This document shows, in pieces, positions 18,907 through 26,750 of a stretch of DNA of 57,198 nucleotides. The notes under the pieces are model-generated. The model was not told the DNA's origin. It saw nothing but the letters and a program-made list of their open reading frames with translations, and ran no database searches. The number at the start of each line of letters is the position of its first letter. The first letter of the stretch is position 1. The stretch comes from an uncultured Christensenellaceae bacterium (GTDB taxonomy: Bacteria; Bacillota; Clostridia; Christensenellales; UBA3700), in the NCBI GenBank assembly GCA_944383895.1, contig CALWRH010000001.1, forward strand, positions 1 through 57,198. The letters are read 5' to 3'. The translations under genes were made by a program, and so were the position numbers.

Positions 18907-18963
18907 TCAAAAAAGTATTCTAAATTAAGCTAAAAAATATTTCTATTCAGTCAAAATATGAGA

Positions 18964-18999
18964 AAATCCCGCAAAATTATAACATTGCGGGATTTTTTT
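18964..18999 (+). terminator. Intrinsic terminator of the OB-fold gene
   Basis: Eleven-pair stem AAATCCCGCAA / TTGCGGGATTT with 10-base loop, then T-run. Confidence 0.93.
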
Positions 19000-19334
19000 G
19001 TATGACATGCTCGAACGGCTTTCGGTTTTTCCGTGTTTTGTTTTCAGATGTAATATTTTGAGTTGATTTATGCAAAAGAGCATCTTAAAATCAAATGTCT
19101 GAAAATCGGAATTTTGATTTTTTACAAAAACTTTATTTAGCCACAGATTGTCTTTACTGTTGTTTTATTGCTAGATGCTTTATTTGAAATACATGGATAA
19201 AACGGTTGCAATTTATCTTTAATGATGGCTACTGTCAAGAGCTTATTTTTTTCGTTATTTCGGGGAGTGCTTTCTTTTTTTGTTCTTCATAAATAGCTGA
19301 AATTTTATATGTTGAGATACGTATCCTATGGTGT

Positions 19335-19349
19335 AAACGGTAACCGTTT
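19335..19349. promoter_or_regulatory. Operator-like inverted repeat with TATAAT nearby
   Basis: Perfect 7-bp arms AAACGGT and ACCGTTT around one base; a TATAAT lies at 19359-19364, so the repeat covers the place of a -35 box. It resembles a LacI-family or catabolite-type site (TGTAAACGGT...), but with the wrong centre for a consensus cre. The transcript it would control is ylmE or nothing. Confidence 0.35.
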
Positions 19350-19474
19350 TGTACATATTATAATTTAGCTTTTTGATCGGATAGTTGCCTTGCTTGTTAA
19401 TGGTTTGCGTTTCGTCGTTCGTGCTTATCAATCTGTATTTTACCCGATCTTTGCATATATTTTATTTAATTTAT

Positions 19475-19504
19475 TTTACTTTTGCGCCTTTTATGTGTTA
19501 TCAT
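19475..19504 (+). promoter_or_regulatory. Candidate promoter of ylmE-sepF-lspA-rluD
   Basis: TTTACT, 18-base spacer, TATCAT; leader of about 16 bases with AAGGTGA before the ylmE ATG. Confidence 0.5.
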
Positions 19505-19526
19505 ATTACTTGCAGAAGGTGATATC

Positions 19527-20219
19527 ATGTTGGATTATAGCGTTGTTGAAAACAATATTTTGGATTTCAAACAGAAAATTCACGATTTTTCTGTTAAGTC
19601 CGGCAGGGAAATAAAAATTGTTGCGGCAACCAAGACGCAGCCTAAGGAATTGTTGGATTTTATTGAGGAAAAATCCCTGCTTACCGACGTAGGTGAAAAC
19701 AGAGTGCAGGAATTTGTTGAAAAGTACGATCCCGCATCTGAACTCAATTATCATATCATAGGGCAGTTGCAGTCCAACAAGGTAAAATACGTTGTCGGCA
19801 AGGTGATTTTGATACACTCGCTTGACAGATATTCTCTTGCGGACGAGATCGAAAAACAATCCGTCAAGCACGGCGTTGTAAGCGATTGTCTTATAGAAAT
19901 CAATATGGGCAGCGAGATCAGCAAGGGCGGTGTGGAGCCTGACGGACTTTTCTCGTTTGTTGACGGACTGAGAAAATACGGAAATATCCGCGTTAAAGGC
20001 ATCATGAGCGTTATGCCTAACGTTGAGACAGGAGAGTTGACAGGTTATTATAAGAAGTTTGCCAAGTTGTTCGAAGGGTTAGAGGGCATGAGAGGCGGTA
20101 ATGTTTCGCCCGATATATGTTCGTGCGGTATGTCGAACGACTACGCGGCGGCGATAGAATACGGCGGGTCGAATATGGTCAGACCGGGCAGGATTCTGTT
20201 CGGCGCAAGAAATCAGTGA
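19527..20219 (+). CDS. ylmE: YggS/YlmE family pyridoxal-phosphate homeostasis protein
   Basis: 230 residues, PLP-binding alanine-racemase-like barrel of the YggS/COG0325 family that buffers free PLP; no enzymatic reaction is established. The PLP lysine lies in IVAATKTQP near residue 36, followed by GENRVQEF, HIIGQLQSNKVKYV, the GIMSVMPNV segment (Met/Val form of the family GLMT) and CSCGMSNDYAAAIEYGG, then RPGRILFG. The ATG at 19527 has AAGGTGA in front; upstream in-frame codons are not supported. Neighbour of sepF as in many Firmicutes. Confidence 0.93.
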   Translation: MLDYSVVENNILDFKQKIHDFSVKSGREIKIVAATKTQPKELLDFIEEKSLLTDVGENRVQEFVEKYDPASELNYHIIGQLQSNKVKYVVGKVILIHSLDRYSLADEIEKQSVKHGVVSDCLIEINMGSEISKGGVEPDGLFSFVDGLRKYGNIRVKGIMSVMPNVETGELTGYYKKFAKLFEGLEGMRGGNVSPDICSCGMSNDYAAAIEYGGSNMVRPGRILFGARNQ

Positions 20220-20230
20220 GAGGGTAAAAT

Positions 20231-21088
20231 ATGGACGACAACGACAGAAGAAGATTCAACAACGACGAAAATGACTATTATACAAATAACAGTCGCAGGA
20301 TTCCTACGGTGCCGCCTCAGAGATACAGCGCGCCCGAGCAGGGGCTGCGCAGGGATTACGGCACTCCCGTGTCGAGGGATAGAGGAACATTTCCTTCTCG
20401 CAGCGGAGATTTTGCCGGCAGAACCGCGCCCGTAAATCCTCAGCAAACACAGGCAAGACCTTACGAAAGGGCTCCTCAGAACGCGCAGGGCGGTTACGCA
20501 CAGTTTTCGGGTGCTGCGCAGCGTCCGCCGTACAATGCACAGCCTACGCAATACAACGGTCAGGGGGCGCAGTACGGTGTAAATCCTTACGGATCTCAGC
20601 AAAGCGGTTATCCGCAAAACAATGCTTATCCCCAGAACGGAGGCTATCAGCAGGACGCTTTTCGCACGCAGGGCAGTTATCCTCCTCAGCAGCCGTTTAA
20701 CGGGCAGTATGGACAGGAACGCGACTTTTCTTACGAAAACGTGCAGGCGCAACCAAACGATCAGAAGAAAAAACGCGGATTGTTCGGTTTCGGGAAACAG
20801 AAAAAAGAAGAATTCGATCCCGGCAATATGGGCAACGTTATTATAACCGAACCGAGGACTTACGACGACGTAAGGGTTATCATAGACGGGCTCAGAAAGC
20901 GTCAGGCAATAATCATCGACCTTTCAAAGGTTTCGGATAAAGATTCTCAGAGAATACTCGATTTCCTCAGCGGTGCGATATACGCGCTCGGCGGCGCGCA
21001 GCAGAGGATCAACGATCATATGTTCCTGTTCACCCCCGAAGGCGTGATGATACAGGGACCTGCGTCTTTGCGCAACAAATACAGATAA
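20231..21088 (+). CDS. sepF: Cell division protein SepF with a long low-complexity N-terminal region
   Basis: SepF links FtsZ filaments to the membrane and builds the septum. The conserved domain is at the C-terminus (about residues 195-285): NVIITEPRTYDDVRVIIDGL, IIDLSKVSDKDSQRILDFLSG, and LFTPEGVMI. At 285 residues it is nearly twice the usual 140-160. Residues 20-175 are rich in Gln, Tyr, Gly, Asn and Pro (for example QSGYPQNNAYPQNGGY). The usual N-terminal amphipathic membrane helix is missing: the protein starts MDDNDRRRFNNDEND. Instead a basic-hydrophobic motif, KKKRGLFGFGKQKK, sits just before the SepF domain and may be the displaced anchor (inference). Confidence 0.93.
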   Translation: MDDNDRRRFNNDENDYYTNNSRRIPTVPPQRYSAPEQGLRRDYGTPVSRDRGTFPSRSGDFAGRTAPVNPQQTQARPYERAPQNAQGGYAQFSGAAQRPPYNAQPTQYNGQGAQYGVNPYGSQQSGYPQNNAYPQNGGYQQDAFRTQGSYPPQQPFNGQYGQERDFSYENVQAQPNDQKKKRGLFGFGKQKKEEFDPGNMGNVIITEPRTYDDVRVIIDGLRKRQAIIIDLSKVSDKDSQRILDFLSGAIYALGGAQQRINDHMFLFTPEGVMIQGPASLRNKYR

Positions 21089-21106
21089 ACGGGACTCTTT
21101 CGGACT

Positions 21107-21847
21107 ATGTCGGACAAGATAAAAAAATACAAAGTCTATATTTACGAAATATTGTTTTTTGCCGCTTTGCTGGCGGTTGACCTTATATCCAAGGCTGTCG
21201 CATTTGAATTTCTCGAAGGATGCGGCGGCAGATACGTCGTTTTCGACGGCATTTACGAGCTTGTAGAAGTGCACAATGACGGCGCGTCTTTCGGCATATT
21301 TGCAGGCAAGACGACGGCGTTGTCCGTAGTTACCGCGCTTGCCATGGTGGTTTTGGTAGGGCTGCTTGTCTGGAGACCTAAATCGCCCAAGCTGTTCAGA
21401 TACGGTCTGCTTGCGATAATAGCAGGCGGTATCGGCAATCTCGTCGACAGGCTCGCTTTCGGCTATGTACGCGATTTCATCGACTATACGTTTCTTGAAA
21501 CTTTCTTTAATATCCATAACTTCGGTGTAGGCAATATTGCAGACATATTCGTGCTTGTAGGATTGCTTTGTCTTGTCGTTTACGTCTTTTTCGGGTACAA
21601 AGAGGGCGATTTTGCGAAAGACGGCGGGCATAACGACGTCGATCCCGACGTGCTTGTCGTCAATGAGGGAGAAGAGCAAAAGAAAGAGCGTGTCGCAGAA
21701 AAAGACAACGTGGTATCCGACGCGGTAAATACAGGCGAAACAGAGAGTATTTCTCGGGTAAATACCGAAGGATCTGGAGATTGCGGCAAAACTTCAGCAG
21801 CGGACGTTTCCGTAGCACATAAAAACACGCAGGAAAAGGCTCGTTGA
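21107..21847 (+). CDS. lspA: Lipoprotein signal peptidase (signal peptidase II) with C-terminal tail
   Basis: Membrane aspartyl protease that removes the signal peptide from diacylglyceryl-prolipoproteins made by Lgt. Four helices are visible; the catalytic pair is Asp114 (GNLVDRLAFGYVRDF) and Asp146 (VGNIADIFVLVG), with the upstream motif VHNDGASFG in place. Residues 165-246 are an acidic, Ser/Thr-rich extension absent from most family members (usual length 150-170). No clear ribosome binding site stands before the ATG; it starts 18 bases after sepF. The end overlaps the region of the rluD start. Confidence 0.95.
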   Translation: MSDKIKKYKVYIYEILFFAALLAVDLISKAVAFEFLEGCGGRYVVFDGIYELVEVHNDGASFGIFAGKTTALSVVTALAMVVLVGLLVWRPKSPKLFRYGLLAIIAGGIGNLVDRLAFGYVRDFIDYTFLETFFNIHNFGVGNIADIFVLVGLLCLVVYVFFGYKEGDFAKDGGHNDVDPDVLVVNEGEEQKKERVAEKDNVVSDAVNTGETESISRVNTEGSGDCGKTSAADVSVAHKNTQEKAR

Positions 21848-21849
21848 AG

Positions 21850-22779
21850 ATGCAGGACGACGCTAAGATAAGCATAAAAGTAACGGAAGGCGGAATAAGA
21901 CTCGATCTTTTTGTTTCTCAGGAGGCGGATTGTACGCGTTCTCACGCTAAAACTCTTATAGAAGACGGCAACGTAACCGTGAACGGGAAAACCGCGTCGA
22001 AAAGCGGAATGACGTTAAAGGTCGGCGACGAGGTCGTCATCGACAATCCCGCGCCTAAAGAGCTCAATCTCGAGCCTCAGGACATCCCGATAGAAATAGT
22101 ATGGCAGGACGACGATTTTGCCGTTGTCAATAAACCGCAGGGCATGGTGGTGCATCCTGCGCCCGGAGCATACGAGAATACGCTCGTCAACGCATTGCTT
22201 TTCAGGCTTTCTTCGCTAAGCGGAATAAACGGAGTGGCTCGCCCGGGAATAGTACATAGGCTTGATAAGGATACGTCGGGCTTGCTCGTGGTCGCAAAAA
22301 ACGATTTTGCGCATACCGCTTTGCAAAAACAGATCGCTGAAAAGAGCGCTAAAAGATACTATTACGCGCTTGTCGACGGAGTTGTCGAAAAGGACGAAGG
22401 AGAGATAAGGAATTTTCTTGCGCGCAGCACGCAGGACAGAAAGAAATATACTGTGGCTAAAGACGGCAGACTTGCCATAACTCTGTATAAGGTTATAAAG
22501 AGGTATACCGCTTACACGCTTATGGAGTATGAGCTCAAGACGGGCAGAACTCATCAGATAAGAGTTCACTCGAGATATATCGGGCATCCCGTGGTTGGAG
22601 ACAGAACATATGGCGGCAGCGATAAATTCGGGCTTAGCGGACAACTTCTGCATGCATATAAGCTTGTGCTGACTCATCCGAGGACGGGGCAGGAAATGAC
22701 TTTTACCGCGCCTTTGCCCGATTATTTCAAAAACGTTCTCGATTCTCTCAAGTCGGTAAAACAGAGCGGTAACTATTAA
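21850..22779 (+). CDS. rluD: RluD-family pseudouridine synthase
   Basis: Isomerises uridine to pseudouridine in 23S rRNA (RluD/YlyB group), 309 residues from the ATG at 21850; an in-frame TTG at 21844 that overlaps the lspA stop is an alternative start. An S4 RNA-binding domain covers residues 12-70 (IRLDLFVSQEADCTRSHAKT), followed by the catalytic domain with HRLDKDTSG (catalytic Asp139), VVNKPQGMVVHPAPG and the LKTGRTHQIRVH strand. lspA-rluD is a classic Firmicutes pair. Exact rRNA positions cannot be assigned from sequence. Confidence 0.93.
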   Translation: MQDDAKISIKVTEGGIRLDLFVSQEADCTRSHAKTLIEDGNVTVNGKTASKSGMTLKVGDEVVIDNPAPKELNLEPQDIPIEIVWQDDDFAVVNKPQGMVVHPAPGAYENTLVNALLFRLSSLSGINGVARPGIVHRLDKDTSGLLVVAKNDFAHTALQKQIAEKSAKRYYYALVDGVVEKDEGEIRNFLARSTQDRKKYTVAKDGRLAITLYKVIKRYTAYTLMEYELKTGRTHQIRVHSRYIGHPVVGDRTYGGSDKFGLSGQLLHAYKLVLTHPRTGQEMTFTAPLPDYFKNVLDSLKSVKQSGNY

Positions 22780-22868
22780 AACAGGATTTATTGCGATATG
22801 CGGCAGCGGCATGCAAAATATTGGTGCAGCGTCGTATTACGTTAGTCAGATTGTTGATTTGAGTAAAG

Positions 22869-22893
22869 AAAAGCGGCTTTTTGCCGCTTTTTT
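22869..22893 (+). terminator. Intrinsic terminator of rluD
   Basis: Nine-pair stem AAAAGCGGC / GCCGCTTTT with 5-base loop and T-run; converges with rqcH and may serve it weakly as well. Confidence 0.85.
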
Positions 22894-24620
22894 CAATCCT
22901 TTTGAAGAAGTTCTTCGTGTTTATCTGCCGTAATTACTGCGCTGTTGTAGACTGTGTACAGAACCATGCCCGGTTTGCCGGAAGGATGTCGCTTAAGATT
23001 TTTTCTGAACGTGTAGTCGCACGTCGTCTTTGTTCCCGGTTGAGCCTGCGACCAATAGCATGCGATCTCGCACGCCGTTCTTATCACGTCGTCCGGGATC
23101 TGTCTGCTTTCGGCAAAAACTATGACGTGAGAGCCGTGCACGTCTTTTGCGTGTACCCAAAGATCTCCGCCGTTTGCGAGTCTGAAGGTGAGTTTGTCGT
23201 TCTGAAGATTGTTTTTTCCTACCGCTATGGTGAAACCTTCTTTTTCGTAGAATAACGGTTGAGCGGCTTTGGTTTTTGTCTTGTTGCGTCGTCCCGATTG
23301 CTTGAGCGCGCCTGCTGCGATGAGTTCGGATTCGACTTCAGCGATCTCGTCGTCGGTAGAGCAGACAGCTATCGAAGGCTCGATGCTGAGCAGATATTCG
23401 AGTTCTTCTTCTGTTTCTTTTATCTGCTGTGTAACCACTTCGAGAGTTCGCTTTTGCTTGGAGTATTTTTTGAAATACTGCTGTGCGTTCTGTCCGGGAG
23501 TGAGCCTTTCGTCGAGAGGTATGGTAACGTCGGGCATGTCTTCAAGGTAATAGTCCTGTACTGTGGCTGACTTATCGCCGCGCTTTATCTTGTACATGTT
23601 GGCGGTGATAAGTTCTCCGTAACGCTTGTTTTTTTCGAGTCCCGACGCTTCGGAAAGACGTTGGCGGCATTTTTCAAGCCTTTTCCTGAGTTTGGTAACA
23701 GCCGCGGAGTGAGCTTTTCTGAGGTGTTTTGTGTGGTCGTCTCGTCTGCATTTTTCGTCTTTTTTGCCTATGCACAGCTCTATCGCGTCGCTTAGGGTGT
23801 CGGTTTCTCTGAAAGAGAAGGGAGAAGATTTGTACGGAAATATGAAATAGTCGTCTTCAATGCCGTTTGAAAGGCTGCAGCAAGGCTTATACGCTGCGTC
23901 CGAATTGACGTTCAGCATTGTCCCGAGCGCACTGATAATGCGATCTATACAGTCTTTGCCCGGTTTTGTCGAATTGTCCGCGCCCGCGATATAGAGCAGT
24001 TCTTTTACCGTATGGACGGAGAAACCCGAAATCGAAGACATGATAAAAGACGTAAGATCGGTGCCGTTGTAGCTCTCAAGAAGATCTGCTATCGCACTGA
24101 CGTCGGTGCAGGGTATCTTGTTTCTCGGAGGGAGCTCGTATTTTACAGAGGGCAGAAGACAACGTTTAGTGGCTGTGTCATAGGACGCCTGCTTGAGAGT
24201 GTCTTTTATATTGCCTTTTTGGTCTACAAGAAGAATATTGCTGTATCTGCCCATTGTTTCGGCTATCAGAGAATATTCCACTTCGTCGCGGAGTTCGTTG
24301 CGTGCGACTATGCGGAAGTCGAATATTCTGTCGTCGCCGAGCATGCGAACGCTTTTTATCACGCCGCCCGCAAGACATTTTCTAAGCCTCATGCAAAATG
24401 CGGGAGCGGTAAGAGGGTTTGCTTTTTTGGAGCGGGAGAGATGAATTCTCGGATTCTGAGCATTGGCAGAAAGGGCAAGCAACAGGTTGTTGCCGCCTTT
24501 GCGTATATGGATATTTATTTCGTCTGTTTCGGGCATGGAGATCTTGTCTATTTTACCGCCTGAAACAGAGTTGTCAAGTTCTTTGCTGAGAGCGTTCAGC
24601 GTAATAAAATCGTTTGGCAT
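22893..24620 (-). CDS. rqcH: Ribosome quality control protein RqcH (NFACT family)
   Basis: 575 residues. RqcH binds stalled 50S-nascent chain complexes and adds C-terminal Ala tails that mark the peptide for ClpXP. The NFACT-N domain carries the functionally critical pair Asp97-Arg98 in RMLGDDRIF, at the same positions as in B. subtilis. A helix-hairpin-helix region, a coiled-coil middle part (HLRKAHSAAVTKLRKRLEKC) and the C-terminal NFACT-R domain (GGDLWVHAKDVHGSHVI) follow in the family order. Older annotations call it a fibronectin-binding protein. AGAGG precedes the ATG. Its neighbours tig, clpP and clpX are also protein quality-control genes. Confidence 0.93.
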   Translation of the reverse strand: MPNDFITLNALSKELDNSVSGGKIDKISMPETDEINIHIRKGGNNLLLALSANAQNPRIHLSRSKKANPLTAPAFCMRLRKCLAGGVIKSVRMLGDDRIFDFRIVARNELRDEVEYSLIAETMGRYSNILLVDQKGNIKDTLKQASYDTATKRCLLPSVKYELPPRNKIPCTDVSAIADLLESYNGTDLTSFIMSSISGFSVHTVKELLYIAGADNSTKPGKDCIDRIISALGTMLNVNSDAAYKPCCSLSNGIEDDYFIFPYKSSPFSFRETDTLSDAIELCIGKKDEKCRRDDHTKHLRKAHSAAVTKLRKRLEKCRQRLSEASGLEKNKRYGELITANMYKIKRGDKSATVQDYYLEDMPDVTIPLDERLTPGQNAQQYFKKYSKQKRTLEVVTQQIKETEEELEYLLSIEPSIAVCSTDDEIAEVESELIAAGALKQSGRRNKTKTKAAQPLFYEKEGFTIAVGKNNLQNDKLTFRLANGGDLWVHAKDVHGSHVIVFAESRQIPDDVIRTACEIACYWSQAQPGTKTTCDYTFRKNLKRHPSGKPGMVLYTVYNSAVITADKHEELLQKD

Positions 24621-24658
24621 TGTATCCTCTTTTACAGACTGAAAACGTCGTCAGCATT

Positions 24659-24687
24659 ATTATAAAATATTTATAAAATATTTGCAA
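24659..24687 (-). promoter_or_regulatory. Sigma-A promoter of rqcH
   Basis: Minus strand TTGCAA (24682-24687), 17-base spacer, TATAAT (24659-24664). Confidence 0.82.
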
Positions 24688-24699
24688 TTGTAATTGCAA
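24682..24699. promoter_or_regulatory. 18-bp palindrome joining the rqcH and tig -35 boxes
   Basis: TTGCAATT-GT-AATTGCAA: the two divergent -35 hexamers are the ends of one inverted repeat with a 2-base centre. RNA polymerase could hardly occupy both promoters at once, and a dimeric regulator could bind here. Confidence 0.6.
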
Positions 24700-24722
24700 T
24701 AAATCGCCGATTGTGCTAAAAT
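24694..24722 (+). promoter_or_regulatory. Sigma-A promoter of tig
   Basis: TTGCAA (24694-24699), 17-base spacer, TAAAAT (24717-24722). Confidence 0.82.
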
Positions 24723-24765
24723 TATTTCACTGTGTGAAAAAACAATTCAAAGTGAGGATATAAAA

Positions 24766-26052
24766 ATGAACTACACAAAAGAACTTCTTGAAAAAGACCG
24801 TGTAAAATTTACCGTTGAGGTAAGCGAGGAGGAGTGGAAAAACGCTCTTACCAAAGCTTACGAAAAGAACAAGGGCAAGTTCCAGATAGAAGGTTTCCGC
24901 AAGGGCAAAGTTCCCCGCAAGGTAATAGAGAATATGTACGGCATCGGCGTATTTTTCGACGACGCGTTGGATATAATTTTGCCTGAAACTTACAGCGAAA
25001 TTCTTGAAAAGGAAAGCGAGCTTTTCCCTGTTGACAGACCCGAGGTAGATATCGCGGCGATCAGCGACAGCACGCTCAAGTATACGGCTACCGTTCAGCT
25101 CCGTCCTACCGTAAAACTCGGCGCGTACACCGGTCTTGACTTTGAAAAGAAGAGCACCGAAGTCAGCGACGAAGAGGTAGAAGCTGAAATAAAGAAAGAT
25201 CTCGAAAACGCAGGTTCGTGGGAACCCGTTACCGACAGAGCTGTTGAAAACGGCGACAAGTGCGTTATCGATTTCAGCGGCAGCGTAGACGGCGTTAAGT
25301 TTGAAGGCGGCACCGCTAAGGATTATACGCTCGTACTCGGCAGCGGTTCGTTCATCCCCGGTTTCGAAGATCAGATGATCGGCATGAAAGACGGCGAAAC
25401 GAGAATAGTCAAAGTCAAGTTCCCCGAGGATTATCACGCTGAGAACCTCGCAGGCAAAGACGCTGAATTCGAAGTCGTTCTCCACAGTGCGACCGCAAAG
25501 AAAGTTCCCGCTCTCGACAACGAGACCGTAAAGGACATTTCCGAGTTTGATACCGTTGAAGACTATAAGAAGAGCGTAAAGGACAGACTCGTCGCGAGAA
25601 AGACCGAAGACGCGGATTTCGCTCTCGACCAGGCTATCATCGAGAAAGTTGCTGAAGGCGCTGAACTCGAAGTTCCCGAGTGCATGATCAACGACGAGGC
25701 TGAAGACATGGTCAGAGAGTTCGAGTACAGAGTCATGTACGGCGGCAACAGCCCCGAGCAGTTCTACAAGATGACCGGTCAGACCAGAGAAGGACTTCTC
25801 GAAACTTACAAGGTAAGCGCGGCTAAAAACGTAAGACTCAGACTCGTTATGCAGGAGATCATCAAGGTTGCTAATATCACCGTAACCGACGAAGAGATCG
25901 AAAGCGATATCGAAAAGTCTGCTGAATCCGCAGGCATGAGCGTTGAGGAGTTCAAGAAAAACTTCAGCGACGAGCACAGAAATTATATCAAGAATTCTCT
26001 GCTTACAAAGAAGACGTTCGAATTTCTTAAGAACAACAACAATATAAAGTAA
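24766..26052 (+). CDS. tig: Trigger factor
   Basis: Ribosome-bound chaperone and peptidyl-prolyl isomerase, 428 residues, the normal length. The N-terminal ribosome-binding domain shows the signature region FRKGKVPRKVIENMYG (GFRxGxxP form, residues about 44-60); the FKBP domain follows (GDKCVIDFSGSVDG, GSGSFIPGFEDQMIGMK) and a long helical C-terminal domain closes the protein. The tig-clpP-clpX order is conserved in many bacteria and puts folding and degradation under shared control. Divergent from rqcH. Confidence 0.97.
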   Translation: MNYTKELLEKDRVKFTVEVSEEEWKNALTKAYEKNKGKFQIEGFRKGKVPRKVIENMYGIGVFFDDALDIILPETYSEILEKESELFPVDRPEVDIAAISDSTLKYTATVQLRPTVKLGAYTGLDFEKKSTEVSDEEVEAEIKKDLENAGSWEPVTDRAVENGDKCVIDFSGSVDGVKFEGGTAKDYTLVLGSGSFIPGFEDQMIGMKDGETRIVKVKFPEDYHAENLAGKDAEFEVVLHSATAKKVPALDNETVKDISEFDTVEDYKKSVKDRLVARKTEDADFALDQAIIEKVAEGAELEVPECMINDEAEDMVREFEYRVMYGGNSPEQFYKMTGQTREGLLETYKVSAAKNVRLRLVMQEIIKVANITVTDEEIESDIEKSAESAGMSVEEFKKNFSDEHRNYIKNSLLTKKTFEFLKNNNNIK

Positions 26053-26072
26053 TTGCGGCAATTATGCTGCGC

Positions 26073-26106
26073 CCCGTTTCCTCTGCGAGAGCGGAGGAAA
26101 GGCGGG
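26073..26106 (+). other. Long hairpin in the tig-clpP intergenic RNA
   Basis: Ten to fourteen pairs (CCCG TTTCCTC... / ...GAGGAAA, 2-base bulge, CGGG) capped by a GAGA tetraloop of the GNRA class. No T-run follows, so it is more likely an mRNA processing or stability element separating tig and clpP than a terminator. Confidence 0.55.
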
Positions 26107-26145
26107 ATGCTTTCGTTGAGACTATCATTACAGGAGGATTTGAAT

Positions 26146-26745
26146 ATGAAAAAGGACGAAATAGTCAAAAATAACATATACGTCATCGACAAGGTTGACG
26201 GAGGAGAAAGGCAGTACGATATTTATTCAAGACTGCTTGAGGACAGAATAATCTTTCTTACGGACGAAATCAACGATTATACGGCAAATCTCGTGGTCGC
26301 ACAACTTATTTTCCTCGAGGCAAAGGACAGCGAGAAAGATATCTGCATATATATAAACAGCCCGGGCGGCAGCGTCAGCGCGGGTCTTGCGATCTACGAT
26401 ACGATGAAATACATCAAATGCGACGTCAGCACGATATGTATCGGCATGGCGGCGTCTATGGGAGCGTTCCTGCTTGCTGCAGGCACGAAAGGCAAGAGAT
26501 ACGCGCTTCCCAACAGCGAAATAATGATACACCAACCTCTCGGTGGCGCGCAGGGTCAGGCGTCCGACGTTGAGATCATGGCTAACCATCTCAAGAAAAC
26601 CAAGGACAAACTCACGAGAATTTTGGCTGAAAACTGCAACCAGTCGTACGAGAAAGTGCTCGAAGATACGGACAGAGATAACTTCCTCAGTCCGGAAGAG
26701 GCTCTCGAATACGGCATAATCGACCAGATTTATTATAAGAGGTAA
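26146..26745 (+). CDS. clpP: ATP-dependent Clp protease proteolytic subunit ClpP
   Basis: Serine protease that forms the degradation chamber used by ClpX and ClpC, 199 residues. Catalytic triad Ser104 (GMAASMGA), His129 (MIHQPLGG) and Asp178 (DTDRDNF) is complete. ATG at 26146 is chosen for GGAGG 8 bases upstream; the reading frame stays open upstream to 26053, but that part overlaps the tig-clpP hairpin and has no start signal. clpX begins 5 bases after the stop. Confidence 0.97.
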   Translation: MKKDEIVKNNIYVIDKVDGGERQYDIYSRLLEDRIIFLTDEINDYTANLVVAQLIFLEAKDSEKDICIYINSPGGSVSAGLAIYDTMKYIKCDVSTICIGMAASMGAFLLAAGTKGKRYALPNSEIMIHQPLGGAQGQASDVEIMANHLKKTKDKLTRILAENCNQSYEKVLEDTDRDNFLSPEEALEYGIIDQIYYKR

Positions 26746-26750
26746 TCAAA

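Larger units (their letters stand above)
18907..19474. other. Intergenic region before ylmE
   Basis: Holds the terminator at 18964 and the operator-like inverted repeat at 19335; otherwise AT-rich sequence without a supportable gene. A 74-codon frame from 19390 lacks a ribosome binding site and overlaps ylmE, so it was not called. Confidence 0.5.

Noticed and set aside
19390..19614. 74-codon hydrophobic frame before ylmE
   Set aside because: No ribosome binding site, overlaps ylmE out of frame, and its hydrophobicity reflects AT-rich sequence.
24727..26061. 444-codon minus-strand frame opposite tig
   Set aside because: Shadow of trigger factor; overlaps the tig promoter side without its own signals.
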